Shown in pieces: positions 12,607-24,774 of a stretch of DNA of 64,000 nt; positions within the stretch are counted from its first letter, which is position 1; every line of letters begins with the position of its first letter. A model generated the notes under the pieces. That model was not told the DNA's origin and ran no database searches. It worked only from the letters and a program-made list of their open reading frames with translations. The position numbers and the translations under genes are program-made. Source of the DNA: Panax quinquefolius (taxonomy: Eukaryota; Streptophyta; Magnoliopsida; Apiales; Araliaceae); the NCBI GenBank assembly GCA_020205615.1, contig JAINUW010000599.1, positions 248,001 through 312,000 of the forward strand. The letters are read 5' to 3'.

Positions 12607-13729
12607 TGTTGGGTAAAATCTAATTACCCACAACACGCAAGTATACGTGGTCAACACGTAATATAATAGTAAGTAGAGTATCGTTCCCACAGAGACAATT
12701 TAGTCAGAATTTCAACCTCACAATTATCAATTTTCTATTAATCCTAATTTTATTAAACTATCCAAAACAATGATTAAAATTATAAAAACTAAATTATTAA
12801 TAAATATATAATCACAAAACAATCACAAATCTTAAAAACTGAATTTTAAATAATTATTGGAGAATTAGGCTTACGATTTCACCTTAAGCTTCACTCTGAT
12901 TTTTACACCTTTATTCCAATTCAATTCATTATCCCAGTTTATTAATCAAGAACACTAATGTAGCACTAGCAACCTCTCGATGCACTAATACCGTATTAAC
13001 TCAAATCCACAAATAGAATAGAAACAAGTTAAACACCTTAATCAACTAACTCACTATATCTCTATGTGAATTATAATTAAAGAAGGTTTAAGATTAAGTC
13101 CTTTATCCAATTACATGTGATGTCAAGCATATCTCTACCTTAACATTCATCAAGATTCTGTTTATTCACAAAATTCAAGAACACATGCTATATTAACTAA
13201 GTCTAGACTCGTACTTCCTCTCTCGAATTCATACAAGTCCACAAAGAACTGTTGATCAGGCAATTCATAAATTCAAGCTCAAATTAATATAGATAAACTG
13301 GATAATAGCTTATTAAATTGGAAATCAAAGTTACATAATCATCGTTTCACTTAAAGATCCATCATAAGCCTAAAAAGTAAATTAGTTCATAATAAATGAA
13401 ATAATAACTGAATAAATTAAAGATAACATCCTTTCAATTACAAATATAAGACTACGAAGAAGAATAATTCAGAACACCCTTCACGTTAGCCTTAATCCGT
13501 AATTACTATGAACGTCTTCAAAATCTTCACTCTAATGCTCAATATGAATTTCTGTATTCAATCTCTGATTATTGCTCTGTATGATCCTCTCCAATTTGTT
13601 GTTAGTTGCTCCAAATTTATCCAACACACAAGTTTTGGTCTAATTCCATGTCAATTAGAGTCCAATTGCTATCTAAGCACTAAAAACCATGTTCCATCAG
13701 TATTCGAACCAACCCAGGACTGTCAACTT

Positions 13730-13800
13730 TCGGGACCCCCCGCCTCAACGGGGGTATATGCATAGAAAACGCCCGCCCCAACGGGGGTGTAAAGCCAAAA
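13730..13800 (+). repeat. Paired C/G stem-loops in TG...TA copy 1
   Basis: Two local inverted repeats in tandem, CCCCG-CCTCAA-CGGGG and CCCGCCCCAACGGGG, each followed by a TATA or TGTAAA stretch. At the matching place in copy 2 the palindromes have a quite different sequence. Confidence 0.6.
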
Positions 13801-13998
13801 TGGGCGCCCTGGCAGGCTACCTCACTGCAAACTGATGTTGCTTAGTCTTCATACTTGTTAAGTTGATGCTCCAATTGCCTTCTTTTTCACTCATTCAGCA
13901 CACCACTCATCCTATACATAAAATAACAAGAAACAAATAAACAAATGTCATAAAAATGAAGATTTAACAACAATTAAGCTTGAGTTGGGCATCAATTC

Positions 13999-14015
13999 GT
14001 GGATATAAAATCCAC
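13999..14015 (+). other. 3'-terminal hairpin of TG...TA copy 1
   Basis: GTGGAT - ATAAA - ATCCAC, six base pairs with loop ATAAA, six bases before the element end (CTTATTA runs to 14021). Copy 2 has the same loop with a stem changed at two pairs in a compensating way. Confidence 0.7.
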
Positions 14016-14021
14016 TTATTA

Positions 14022-14290
14022 ACAAGCAAAGGGAAGAAGATAAAAGAAAGAAAATAAGGAAAAGGGGGAGAATTGAGGATAAAACATCAAGAAGGTAACA
14101 TCTCCTTGTATCCAAAAATATACTAGTGAAGATCAAACAGATCAATTTTGATAAAACTAAACTGAATTTCACTCCATAATACACACACAAACGACATTAA
14201 AACATGACATGAAAGAAGAATTGAGTATAGGATAAAAGGGTTGAGACACATTAACAGAATTTCACTTCAACACATTAAAAGAATATAACT
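14022..14290. other. Non-coding stretch 3' of the F-box pseudogene
   Basis: Purine-rich plus strand with short repeated phrases (ACACATTAA...GAATTTCACTTCA and ACACATTAA...GAATATAACTTCA near 14250-14295). It would be the 3' flank of the F-box gene, interrupted on its far side by the TG...TA element. No gene seen. Confidence 0.4.
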
Positions 14291-15007
14291 TCATATTACA
14301 CACATGGCGATGAACATGTCTTCTTCTTCTTCTACTTCTGGTTGATTTTGCTGCTGCTTCACATCAGATTTAGAATCATCAATGAGCTGAAAAAGACTCT
14401 GAGTGTAAACATCTGCGTGAAAGATGTTGGGAATCCCACGAATATTAACATTCTTGACTTTATTCCTTTCAAGGTCTAACCACATAATCTTTTTCTTGTC
14501 CATCTCTAGAAGAACATCCTTACCACTCTTTGAATAAATCAGAGGCCGAAGTGTGTGAAAGCTTCCAATTACTTCTAGTTGTTTCACTGAAATAGCTTGG
14601 ACCAAGAATTTACCTTTCCATATTCGTTCATCACCAAACACATTCATATGGTCATGGAGCTCGTTAGCAAGTATTGAAGGCATCCTCCCAAGACCCCCAC
14701 AGTTATGTTAAAATTCTGAACCTCAATTTTAGGTAGTGAAAGCTCCCAGTAACTTTCATCCCCAAGTTCAAAAGCAACAAACGGAAGGTAGCTAAGTGAT
14801 TCCAAATTCTTAATTGTCATCCACCGCAGAGCTCCACTCACAAATGTACCCCACATTTCTTGGAGCTGAAGATGAGAACGAAGATCTTTTATATGTTTCC
14901 ATGAGTTTGTTTTCAGGCTATAAACTATGACTTTGGAATCCAAAACTTCATCACCATCAGAATAAGGCCGTGAGATTGTCACCACCTTGTAGGATCATAC
15001 CCGAAAC
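14291..15007 (-). pseudogene. F-box associated domain protein, truncated and frameshifted
   Basis: Two overlapping minus-strand frames read the C-terminal half of a plant F-box protein with an F-box associated domain. The first (14985-14644) has KVIVYSLKTNSWKHI, FVSGALRWM and ELSLPKIEV followed by VGVLGG. The second (14683-14291) continues with ILANELHDHMNVF, a WLDLERNKV stretch and an acidic tail. One frameshift lies at the LGG/SIL junction (about 14685). Another small deletion lies near 14990, where FGYDPT (15006-14989) and YKVV are out of frame. The N-terminal F-box is missing: the gene stops at 15007, where the LTR of E0 begins. Intact members recruit substrates to SCF ubiquitin ligases. 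This is the only host gene recognised. Confidence 0.8.
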
Positions 15008-17514
15008 TGTGACGTCCCCAAAATAAGTTCACACAACCCATTCTGAGTCGCCAAATACATGGTACACAATTCGAATACAACTTCATTTATACAATAAATA
15101 ATTATCGTGTAAAATACGAAAAAACATACGTTGTGAGTTTTAATATAAATATTATCTCGTAGACAATATTCAAACTCAAATAAAATACTAATTACAATTC
15201 TTGTCACACTATTTTACAAAACAATGAGGATTACTAAAATAACCATCTTGGACTACTACTTCACTCCCCGACTAGTCCCAACTACATTTCCGCCTCTTGA
15301 GAGGAACAGTGGAACCAAAAGGAAAAGGGTGAGCTCAACTAGCCTAGTAAAGAATATTATGACTAAGAAAATGTAGAATAAATTATCCTTAGTCCTCAAC
15401 AGGGAAAAATCTAATAGAATACAATAGACAACAAGTTTTAGATCACAACTGCAGTGGAAAAAATAATCCATTAGAAGAGTCAAGTAGAGCATGATATCTA
15501 CTATCTTCTATGATTTAAAAGTCCATCATCAATATTTTAGCCCTGTAACACCAATCAATAAATATTTCAAATCAATGAATTATCCATGCACTATGAGCCA
15601 AGGATATTCGTTAGTATCACCAGTGGTCATGATCATGCCAAACACCTGTCCATCTATGCACTACCGGCTAAAGAGGACTTTCACCACAAACCATATCTGT
15701 AACATTAAAGGTTATGATTATACCAATACACAATTCCTGGTCATAATCATACCAATCAACAGTCCATCTTTGCACTACGGGCCAAAGATGACTTTCAACA
15801 CAATATAAGTATGAGGATTATGACAATGAGATAAAGATTCAATCAAGTGAGATAAAGGATAAATATAAGATATTTATAATTCAATTTATCCAAAGTTCAA
15901 AAATGTCAAAATTATCAACATGATAACTATTTGTGGAGTAAAATTCAAGAAGGATCTTCATGTATTAGAAATAATTTAAAAAGAAAAGAAAATTAAATTA
16001 TGTTGTGAATAGTACCGTATAAATAGTACCCCAACATGAAAAGATTAAAATTTAATAAGAATGTTCAGACCAATATTCCAGTGAAATGATATTAGATGAA
16101 AAGCAAAACTTAATGATTTTTAATCATTTCAGGAATTATAGAAGCAATACTTACCATAGTAAGTTTAAATTTAGGAATATGAAATAAAATAATATCACTT
16201 ACATAATATGGAGTATAAAAGAAAATAATATTTTTTACGAGTATTGAAATAAAATAATATCTTTTACCTTAATAGAAACTAGATTTGACTTGGAATAACA
16301 GAGATTATCTTGATAAAATCTTGCACTATTAGCTGCAATCAAAATATACTTATACTTTAAATATTGAAGTAAAAGAGTTTTTAAACTTCTAGTGCATCTC
16401 ATCTTCTGAATGTGCCTTCTTTTTATAGGCGAGGTATGGAGGAAAGCCTCCATTAATTTAGGAATTTTTTAGTTACGGGTTTCCTAACCCATCAGTATTC
16501 TCTTTTGAAAATTTTACCATTGAAGGGCCACGCTTTGAGAATAACCCACACTTTGGCAAACTTAGAGAAATGAATTACACAACTTTTAGAAAATTTGCCA
16601 AATGAGGGTCCACCTAAAGAAAATAAATAATGTTCTGCCTAAACTTAAAGAAATGAATGACACACTTTTTAGAAAACTTACCAAATGAGGGGCCACCTAA
16701 AGAAATTAACAATATGCCAACTTATGAAAAACACACCATTTGGAAAACAATTATGCATCTCCTAATAATCAAATAAAACACTACCCATTTATTCATCAAT
16801 TATTCATATATTTTTAATCTTTCAACAATTATTCATCATTAATATTATAACTCATAATATTGACAACCAGATTGTTCACAAGAAAGAGGAGGCTTTCTGA
16901 TAAGAATTTCTCCTTATTGGCGCACAATTAAATAACCTAACCTCTTTCCTCGACAGAACTTTCTAGACATTATCAATAATGCAAATAATAATATGAACCG
17001 TGTCATCTCAAATATTGATTTAATAATATAAAATATTATGCAGATGATACTGTGACAATAATTGCATCAATAATATGAGATACTATGTAATAATTACTGT
17101 GACAATTAATGAATACTGAGTGACTTCTTACGTAAGAATCAATAATTAGAGATACTGTGGAATATTGTGTGCTATTGTGCAACCACGCGTATTACTGTAC
17201 TTTTATCACTAGGTATTTCAACAGTTAACAATAAAAGTTTTTTCCGTTATTTTTATAAAAAGGATATTTCTGTCGCTTTCTATATTCGATAGTTATTCCG
17301 TTATGTGGTCCACCACTTATTGCGCCGTCGTACGAATATTTCCCTACAAAAAGAATATTCCCCGACCAAACGAATATTATATGAAAACTTGCTTACTTTT
17401 CAAAATTTGCACATATCACCCATAACTAAAGTATTATATCAAATCAACACCTTATTATTCAAAATAATAATTAGAGAAATTAAATCTTTATTCATAAAAA
17501 TTTGGGGTCGTACA
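15008..17514 (-). repeat. E0 3' LTR (2.5 kb)
   Basis: In the plus direction it runs TGTGACGTCCCC to TTGGGGTCGTACA; in element sense TGTACGACCCC...GGGGACGTCACA. A TATA-like CTATAAAAAG (sense) lies at 16419-16428. A GAGCT/AGCTC hairpin segment lies at 15327-15352. The start (15008-15380) aligns closely with 21405-21738. Confidence 0.8.
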
Positions 17515-17530
17515 ACCACTCCTCCTTATA
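17515..17530 (-). other. E0 polypurine tract
   Basis: In element sense AAGGAGGAGTGGT immediately precedes the LTR start TGTACGACC, as expected for the plus-strand primer. Confidence 0.7.
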
Positions 17531-18974
17531 AAATTTCTTCCTCAAAAATGATGTACGTACCTGGTATGTCGAAGAAGTGAGGATACCTTGTTTTCATTTC
17601 AAATTCTAACTCCCAGGTCATTTCCTCAATATCGTGGTTTCTCCATAAAACTTTGACTTGAGGTATAACCTTTGAGCGTAAAATATCTTCTTTCTTATCC
17701 AAAATTTTAAAAGGTACCTCTTCATACGTTAAATATTCTGCTATCTCGTCTAGTTCTAATTCAATAATGTTTTTCGGGTCTTTCACATATTTACGTAGCA
17801 TGGATAATTGAAAAATGTTATGAACACGAGACATACTTGGTAGTAAGGCGAGTCTATAGGCCACAGTTCCTACTCGGTCGAGGATTTCAAATGGACCAAT
17901 GAATCGAGGGTTGAGCTATCCAGTTTTTCCAAATCTCGTAACTCCTTTCCATGGAGCAACACGTAAAAATACATGATCTCCAACATTGAACTCCACGTCC
18001 CTTCGATTAAGATCAACATAACTCTTTTGTCGATCTTGTAAGGTTTGTATACGTTGCCGGATCATTTGAATCTTTTCCGTAGTCATGCATACCATTTCTG
18101 GTCCCAACAACGTTGCTTCTCCCACCCCGTCCCAGCATATTGGAGAATGACACTTTCGTTTATATAATGCCTCGATTGGAGCCATGCCTATACTTGCTTG
18201 ATAACTGTTGTTGTAGCAGAATTCCACCAATGGTAAATACTTGTCCCAACTTTCTTTGAAGTCTAGAACGCAAAGTCTCAATAGATCTTCAAGAATTTAA
18301 ATAGTACTTTCTGATTTCCCGTCTGTTTGAGGATGATATGCAAAACTGAATCCTAGATCAGTGCCCATAGCTTTTTGAAAGTGACCCAAAATTGTGAAGT
18401 GAATCTTGGGTCTCGATAAAAAAACTATGGATACTAGCATACCATGCAATCTCACAATATCATTTATGTACATACGAGTAAGACGTTCAAGTGAATAAGT
18501 TTCTCGTATAGGCAAGAAATGAGCAGACTTGGTTAATCTATCGATAATGACCCAAATTGCATTTATGCCTTGAGAAACCTTGGGAAGACCAGTAATGAAA
18601 TCCATGTTGATGTGCTCCCACTTCTATTCTGTAATTTCAAGTGATTGCAATGGACCTTTTGGTACTTGATGCTCCACCTTGACACGTTGACAAGTTAAAC
18701 ACCTTGAGATAAACTCCGCGATTTCTCTCTTCATATTGCTCCACCAAAATGTATGTCGAAGATCGCGATACATTTTATTACTTCTAGGATGGATTGCAAA
18801 CGGTGTGTTATGTGCCTCCATCATGATTTTGTACTTCAAATCAGAGTCGTTAGGAACACAAAGTCTGGAGTTGACTTGAAGTATTCCTTTTTCATCGATC
18901 CTTGCTTCTAGAATAACACCTTCTTGTACTTTCTTCTTCATAGGCATCAGCTCCGGGTCTGTGGCTTTGAGCAA
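17526..18974 (-). pseudogene. E0 integrase with chromodomain-like C-terminus
   Basis: Four minus-strand pieces form one integrase. 18974-18624 has HNTPFAIHPRSNKMYRDL and CLTCQRVKVEH (HHCC zinc region). 18605-18297 has MDFITGLP (first Asp) and YHPQTDGKSEST; the SDRD motif expected near the second Asp reads as LSRPK and is lost. 18281-17916 has the post-core region with WDKYLPLVEFCYNNS and the GPY/F-like part. 17864-17526 ends with YEEVPFKILD...RSKVIPQVKVLWRNHD and MTWELE, the pattern of a chromovirus chromodomain. A chromodomain would direct integration to particular chromatin. Stops between the pieces show decay. Confidence 0.75.
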
Positions 18975-19660
18975 CTTTAACTCTATCGATTAAAGTCGGT
19001 TCTACTCGTATATTTGACATTATCGTGTGGGTGCTTGGAGTCTTTAACTCTATCTCCATCCTTTGTAAGTCATACAAAATGGGCCTTTATGTTGACAACA
19101 TTGCAATATTACCCGCATATGATCTTCTACTCAATGCATCAGCTACCACATTCATTTTTTCAAGATGGTATTGAATGGTATGGTCGTAATCTTTCAACAG
19201 CTCGAGCCAACGTCGTTGTCGCATGTTGAGTTCCTTTTGGGTGAAGAAATATTTGAGGCTTTTATGATCTATATAGATCTCCACTTTTTCCCCATACAAG
19301 TAGTGCCTCCAGATCTTTAGCACAAAAATGACTGTTGCCAATTCTAGATCATGAGTAGAATAATTCCTCTCATATTCGTGAGACATAGGCTATGACTTTC
19401 CCATATTGCATGAGAACACATCCTAAACCTCTGCCTGAAGCATCGCTGTAGATGACAAATCCCTCCGAACCTGCTGGTATTGTCAGAACATGTGCTAAAA
19501 TGAGTCTCCTCTTGAGTTTTTGGAAGCTCTTCTCACATTCGTCGCTCCATCCGAATTTTGTATCTTTTCAAGTCAGTTGAGTTAATGGAGTAGCAATTTG
19601 AGAAAATCCTTCCACGAATCTTCGATAATAACCAGCTAAGCCCAGAAAGCTACATACTTC
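18975..19660 (-). pseudogene. E0 RNase H region
   Basis: The frame 19386-19087 reads [34 protein letters not shown] and [14 protein letters not shown], then VVADALSRR. This is the RNase H and connection of chromoviruses; TDHKSL is changed to IDHKSL. The N-terminal part (19390-19560) is present in another frame, with stops. Confidence 0.7.
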
Positions 19661-20977
19661 AGTTACTTATTTAGGTTGCTCCCAAATTTGTATTGCTTCA
19701 ATCTTCAACGGGTTAATAAATATTTCATGATTCGATATCAAGTGCCCAAGGAATGCTACTTCTTCAAGACAGAACTCACATTTCTTCAACTTGGCGTATA
19801 GCTTGTTTTCACGAAGCTTTTGGAGTATCGGCCTCAAGTGTTGCTCATGATCTTTACGGATTTTGGAGTAAATGAGGATGTCATTAATAAAGACAAACAC
19901 AAAATGATCCAAATATTCCTTGAATACTCGGTTCATCATATCCATGAAAGCAGCAGGAGCATTAGTCAATCCAAAAGACATGACTAGAAATTCATAATGC
20001 CCGTACCCAGTTATGAAAGCAGTCTTTGGAATGTCATCAATTTTAATCTTTAACTGATAATATCTGGAATGAAGATCGATCTTTAATAAGAATTTAGCAC
20101 CTCATAACTGGTCAAACATGTCATCAATACGAGGTAACGGGTACCTATTTTTAATGGTGTCATGGTTCAACTCCCGATAGTCAATGCATAGTCGCATACT
20201 CCCATCTTTCTTCCTTACGAATAAAATAGGTGCACCCCAAGGACATGTACTAGGACGAATGAAACCAATGTCTAACAACTCATGTAGTTGGGTTTTTAAC
20301 TCCTGAAGTTCAATAGGAGCCATTCGATATTGGGTTTTGGAAATGGGTTTTGTACTGGGTTCAAGGTCAATACAAAATTTGATTTCACACTCTGGGGGTA
20401 GGCCATGAAGTTCTTCAGAAAATACGTCAGGAAACTCATTAACAATAGAAATACCATTCAAATTTGATGTATTTATGTTTAAATCCATGACATAGATTAA
20501 AAAAGCTTGACATCCATTTTTCAATAAACGAATGGCTTTATGGCTTGATATGATAGTGATTGACTTTAGTGGTTTGGTTGATTGAATTCGCATAACAGGT
20601 TGGTTAGGAATATGAAAACTAACGACCTTACGAAAGCAATAAATTTTAGTATGATGAGTAATTAACCAATTAATCCCTAAAATCACATCAACTGCAAGTA
20701 TTTTTAAAAAGATAAGATCAAGAGGTAATGTGAGGGTGCCGATTTGAATCAAACAAGATTTATAAACAGTGGATGTAATGAAGGTTTCTCCTAACAGAGT
20801 TTTAACAGATAAGTCAAAGTCTAATTTCTTAGGGGTCAAGTTCAAACGTTGAGCACAAACAGGTGAAATAAAAGAATGGGTAGAACCGGTTTCTAATAAG
20901 GCATAGACTTTACAAGAGTTTATGATTAGCTTACCCGTGATAACTTCGTTCGGGTTCTTCGCCTTTTGGGAAGTCAC
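19661..20977 (-). pseudogene. E0 protease and reverse transcriptase, with altered catalytic residues
   Basis: The frame 20977-20102 contains the protease and the RT N-terminus. The protease centre reads [10 protein letters not shown] instead of D-T/S-G, so the catalytic Asp is replaced by Glu, while the later VILGINWL pattern is kept. RT follows with [20 protein letters not shown] and [13 protein letters not shown]. After a stop near 20100, frame 19981-19667 continues with [14 protein letters not shown]. There the box usually F-I-D-D reads FINDILIYS, with the first Asp changed to Asn. Both changes remove enzyme activity in this copy. Confidence 0.75.
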
Positions 20978-21404
20978 GAAAAACGTTCTCCCTTAAACCA
21001 CCAACTTTATTTTGTCTGTAGCCGCCTTTGGTGTCACCGTCCCAGTTGGACTTGACTTCGCTACAGGACAAAATCGAGCTATGTGACTGTCTTTTTCCGT
21101 AACTGAAACACACCTTGGAAGGCTATGTATAGTTTGGACTGATGTGACCCTCTTCTCTGCATCTGTAGCATCTAACTGGCGGTCGTTCTCCCCCTAGAAA
21201 CGGTTGTTGGTGCTAGTGCTACTGTCGATGTCTTTCCGTCATTGTTGAATCTTCTCTTTTTGAAATTTCCACTTGACTCATTTCTTCTATTATCTTGGCC
21301 AGAATTACCACCGAAATGGTTACCAGTTCTGGCACGTTGGTTATCACTGCTTTGATGACTATTTCCACTGGTATGACTATTATCGTGTTGTCGGTTGCTG
21401 TCTT
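20978..21404 (-). pseudogene. E0 gag C-terminal region
   Basis: The minus-strand pieces are Gln/Asn/Gly-rich with GNHFGGNSGQDNRR and FKKRRFN, followed (about 21180-21130) by a CYRCREEGH zinc-knuckle core with an altered end. It stops abruptly at 21404, where the second LTR begins, so most of gag is absent. Confidence 0.6.
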
Positions 21405-21738
21405 TGTGACGCCCCCAAAATAGGTATACACAACCCATTCTGAGTCGCCAAATACATGGTACAAAATTAAATACAAACTTCATTTATACAATACAACAAA
21501 ATGTAGCTGAGAGTTTTAACACAAATATTGTCTCGTATACAATATCCAAACTCAAATGGAGTCCTCATTAAAATTATTATCACACTATTTTATAAAATAG
21601 TGAGGACTACTATAACCACCATCTCGGACCATCACTCCATTCTTTGACTAGTCCCGACTATGTTCTCATTTCCTGAAGAGAACAATGAAAGCAAAGGGTG
21701 AGCTCAACTAGCTCAGTAAAGAATATTATGACTAAGAT
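21405..21738 (-). mobile_element. E0': second LTR of the E0 family, interrupted after 334 bp
   Basis: Starts TGTGACGCCCCC and follows 15008-15380 closely, including the phrase ending in TCAGTAAAGAATATT. It begins right after E0 gag sequence rather than after a primer site, so it is more likely a separate insertion (possible TSD GTCTT at 21400-21404) than the 5' LTR of E0. It is cut at 21739 by element E; AAGAT at 21734-21738 would be one half of E's duplication. The remainder lies beyond the window. Confidence 0.6.
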
Positions 21739-23639
21739 TGTAACGATCGAGAAATTTATAATTTAATTTAAATATTTATTGAATTAAATAAATATTTTAA
21801 ATAATCTATTTATTAAGAAAAATAAATAATTAATGAATTGTGGTGAATTAATTTAGTAACTAAATTGATTAATGTTAATTAAGTTGAGTAATGATAATTT
21901 TATCTGAAGGATTTAATTTAAGGAAATAATTAAATTAAATCAATTGCTTAATATGTAAGAAAATAATTAAATTAAATGAATTTTTAATTTAATAGCAATA
22001 AATAAATTAAATAAAGTGATGTTTTTAATTAAATTAGATATATAATTATTTATTAATTATAAGTATAATGATAATAAGATTTTTATTATTATTATTATAA
22101 GTTAATTTAAATCAACTAAACTAAGGTTATTTAAATTAACTAAATTAAGGTGTGACACAAAGTAATTATATAATATAAATAATATAAAAATAATCTAGTT
22201 GGGGGTTTTGGTGTATGGCCAAACAAGGCCTTGTGGCCTTGTGGCCTTTGGTCTAACTTAACGGATGAAGGTGCATTGTTTTTTTTTAACTGATAGAGAT
22301 CGTGGGGGAGTTAAGCCATATCAGTTTATTTTCTTTTTGCGTCTTATTTTTCTCCTAAAATTTGTAAGAAGCGAGTTGAGAGAAAAGAGAGAGCGTAGGA
22401 ATCGAGAGAGAAGAAGGTTTCTGAGAGAACTTGAGAGGTTGAGAGAAAACCTAAGCAATTTCAAGTGTTTATGAGGATTATTAAGTATATTAAAGGTATT
22501 CTATCTAACCCTTGTATTATATATATATACTTATAATTTACGGCAAGTTTGTTTATGTTCTATGAATTTTAATTCTTTCAAAATTGTTGTTATGTAACTA
22601 AATTATGGTGGATATATGTGATATAATGCTAGAGTTTATGTTTAAACAAGGAAATTGTATGCTAATTTTGTTTAATGAGAGAAATAATGTCAGTATGTGT
22701 ATTTTTGCATATGGCTTGAGTAATTGTCAATTTTAGTGGCCAATTTGGATGTTAAACTATAAATTAACGCTTGTATATGTTAGTTTATTAAGAAATGAGC
22801 ATAACGTAATTTGAATGAGGCGAATTGGCCATGTATTGAATTCGCAGTGTGGATTTTTGGGGATGAATATCAAAATTTGAGTTTTATATGAAAATCATGA
22901 AATTTGAGAAATTAACCTAACTTAAATTGTTGTTAAATTGTTTTAATTGGTGGAATATGTTCACAAACATAGTTGTGATAGTTCTATATCACTTTTACCT
23001 GTTATTATCACTATTTGGTGGGTGAATTTCGTGTTAGTTGGGCTAAAAATGACTACTGTTCACTGTCGTCTCTCTGCCTCAATACGTGCGTCGGTAGTAA
23101 ATGATTACCAAGTGTTAAGGCAAAGCAACCTGTTGTCTTAGGAAGCGATTCTTGTAGGTCGAGGCTTAAGATATAATAATGCTGCCATACCTACTGGTCT
23201 GCAAGACAGTGAAGTCTGCTTATTTGCAGGTCATGTATAATGGACTTATGTTAGCTAAGCAAGCATGTTAATGATGTTAAGGCATAATAGAAACTATAAT
23301 AAAAGATTTCAATGTGTTGTAATGCAAAGTGTAAAGATTTGAAATAATTATTTAAATAAGTTATAAAATGAAACCAAATGTGATGTTTTCAAAGGTTAGA
23401 GATGAACAGTTAGGTTATGTTGGCTTGTAATTAGATTTCAGATTCGTTAAGTATATTAACCTACGTGGTTAGGTTCTAGGTTAGGGTTATGACCTAAATG
23501 ATGGTTTAAACCCTAAAGCTAATATTCATACAACTAATTGTTTTTGCGATTTCAATGATGTATGTAGGGTAATTGGAGATTATTTTACATTTGTGTACCT
23601 TACAATCAAGTCAAGTTTTGTAACTCTACCTTGTTATTA

Positions 23640-23775
23640 TTGAGCAAGTTTCTAAACCTTATCTCCTAACAATTGAGCAAGCTTTCAAGTTTCCATTCCT
23701 ATATTATTAATGTACAAGTTCTTAAAATTGAGCAAACCTCATCTATGTTGAATATATTTGTACAAGCTCTTGTAA
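23640..23775 (+). repeat. Iterated GCAAGTT motif in E LTR
   Basis: TTGAGCAAGTTTCTAAACCT at 23640-23659, then ATTGAGCAAGCTTTC (23672), ATGTACAAGTTCTT (23710), ATTGAGCAAACC and TGTACAAGCTCTTG (23758). Spacing is about 30 bp. Matches the series in solo LTR 1 in element sense. Confidence 0.6.
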
Positions 23776-24387
23776 CCTAAGTCGTTACCTCGAGCGAGTT
23801 TTACTTTTCTAAACCTTGATGTTATTATTCAAAGCATATATTATTTAAATACATCGTTTCAAATGAGATTGTTCTAACTCTTTTGGTTATAGCATTTTGC
23901 ATGTATATCATGTTTATTCAATTACATATATTGTTGATATCCGATCTTTGACTTTGATAGCCTTATTCAGTTATACATTCTATATTAAACCTTTATTGAT
24001 GGAAATTGAATAGTGTTCTAAAATTCTAGAAACACTGATAAGCTAGTTCCAAACTAAACTTTCTTTAGTGCGGAAATTCTAAATCCAAACTGAGACGAAC
24101 AACCCTAACATAAGGGATTGTGTACGTGTAACGTTTAGATGTTTGTACACAATACATGGTACAAAGGGCTGATCCCCCTAAGTACGTTAAGAAGGGTCCG
24201 TATAGTCTAAATGACTGTTAAGGTTGGGTAATAATACCTAAGTACCGGGGACATAGTTCGTGGTCTTAAGACCCTCAGATAATTAAAGTTCGAACTTGTT
24301 TTCTATTTTGATTTGTAGAACAAGTTCCTTATTGTTCAGCTTTTATTGTTCACTCTCATGTTACTATCATTGCTACTTTCTATATCA

Positions 24388-24407
24388 GTGAGCATTTGTT
24401 TGCTCAC
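24388..24407 (+). other. GTGAGCA/TGCTCAC hairpin, example in E LTR
   Basis: GTGAGCA - TTTGTT - TGCTCAC, a perfect 7-bp stem, followed by CTTGC. Related segments with GAGC...GCTC next to TTGCT or CTTGC occur in every other LTR family of the window. Confidence 0.65.
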
Positions 24408-24762
24408 TCTTGCAATTAACACTGCAGCTAAAGTAGAGAAAGTTGATGAGCCGTCTACTAGCAAATGAAATGGAAAATTGTCCAAGTGCTGAAGACTTAT
24501 GAGAAATTATTTAAATGTTTTACGTTACAAGACTTGTTTTATTTTATGATGTATTCCGCAAACTGATGTAATAAATCTAAGGTTAGATTACATGGGATTG
24601 TTTTTAAAATAATGATGTAACCTTTTAATGGGAAAGATTATTGTTTAAGTTATTTAAATTATGTCTTTATCCTTTATGATGGGTAGTTAGATATAATGGT
24701 TTTGGATAGTGAGCACCAAATTCTGTGGGAATGGAGTACCTGGATTTTGGGGTGTCACATGT

Positions 24763-24774
24763 TGGTATCAGAGC
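24763..24774 (+). other. E primer binding site (initiator-Met tRNA)
   Basis: TGGTATCAGAGC, the exact complement of the 3' end of plant initiator Met tRNA, three bases after the LTR. Confidence 0.9.

Larger units (their letters stand above)
12607..14021 (+). mobile_element. TG...TA-ended non-coding element, copy 1 (1415 bp, TSD ACAAG)
   Basis: Starts TGTTGGGTAAAATC and ends ACTTATTA, with perfect 5-bp flanks ACAAG at 12602-12606 and 14022-14026. A second copy with the same ends lies at 40565-42341 on the minus strand, with a different 5-bp duplication. The start contains CGTGGTCAA and TATCGTTCCCACAGAG, phrases I associate with plant LTRs of the Athila/Tat group. No coding frame is credible. 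The simplest reading is a solo LTR with non-canonical TG...TA ends or a short non-autonomous element. A stem-loop ends it (13999-14015). Confidence 0.7.
15008..21404 (-). mobile_element. E0: chromovirus-type Ty3/gypsy element (3' LTR and most of the internal region)
   Basis: Minus-strand order is gag zinc region (21404-20978), protease-RT, RNase H, integrase with chromodomain-like end (17526), purine-rich tract, then the 3' LTR (17514-15008). Gag N-terminus, primer site and 5' LTR are not in the expected place: another LTR of the same family starts at 21405 directly after the gag fragment. The element disrupts the F-box gene at 15008. Its coding part is full of stops and altered catalytic residues. 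Confidence 0.75.
21739..24759 (+). repeat. E 5' LTR (3.0 kb)
   Basis: Runs TGTAACGATC to GGGGTGTCACA and is followed at once by a primer site. Near the start is a TTAAAT-rich stretch closely resembling that in the E2 LTR. A TATA-rich cluster at 22155-22195 is followed by AATAATCTAGT, also present in E2, and by a GA-rich leader (22360-22460). Further on are the iterated GCAAGTT series (23640-23775), a block with ACACAATACATGG (24106-24300) that is also found in the internal region of E2, and a GTGAGCA/TGCTCAC hairpin at 24388-24407. Confidence 0.85.

Noticed and set aside
12607..14021. Helitron identity for the TG...TA element
   Set aside because: It has a 3' hairpin but no TC start or CTRR end, and a clear 5-bp target duplication, which Helitrons do not make.
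22265..22474. Arg/Glu-rich 69-codon frame in the E LTR
   Set aside because: It is a translation of the GA-rich leader; the related E2 leader does not keep the frame.
24763..24774. tRNA gene at TGGTATCAGAGC
   Set aside because: Only the 12-base primer-site complement is present; no cloverleaf.
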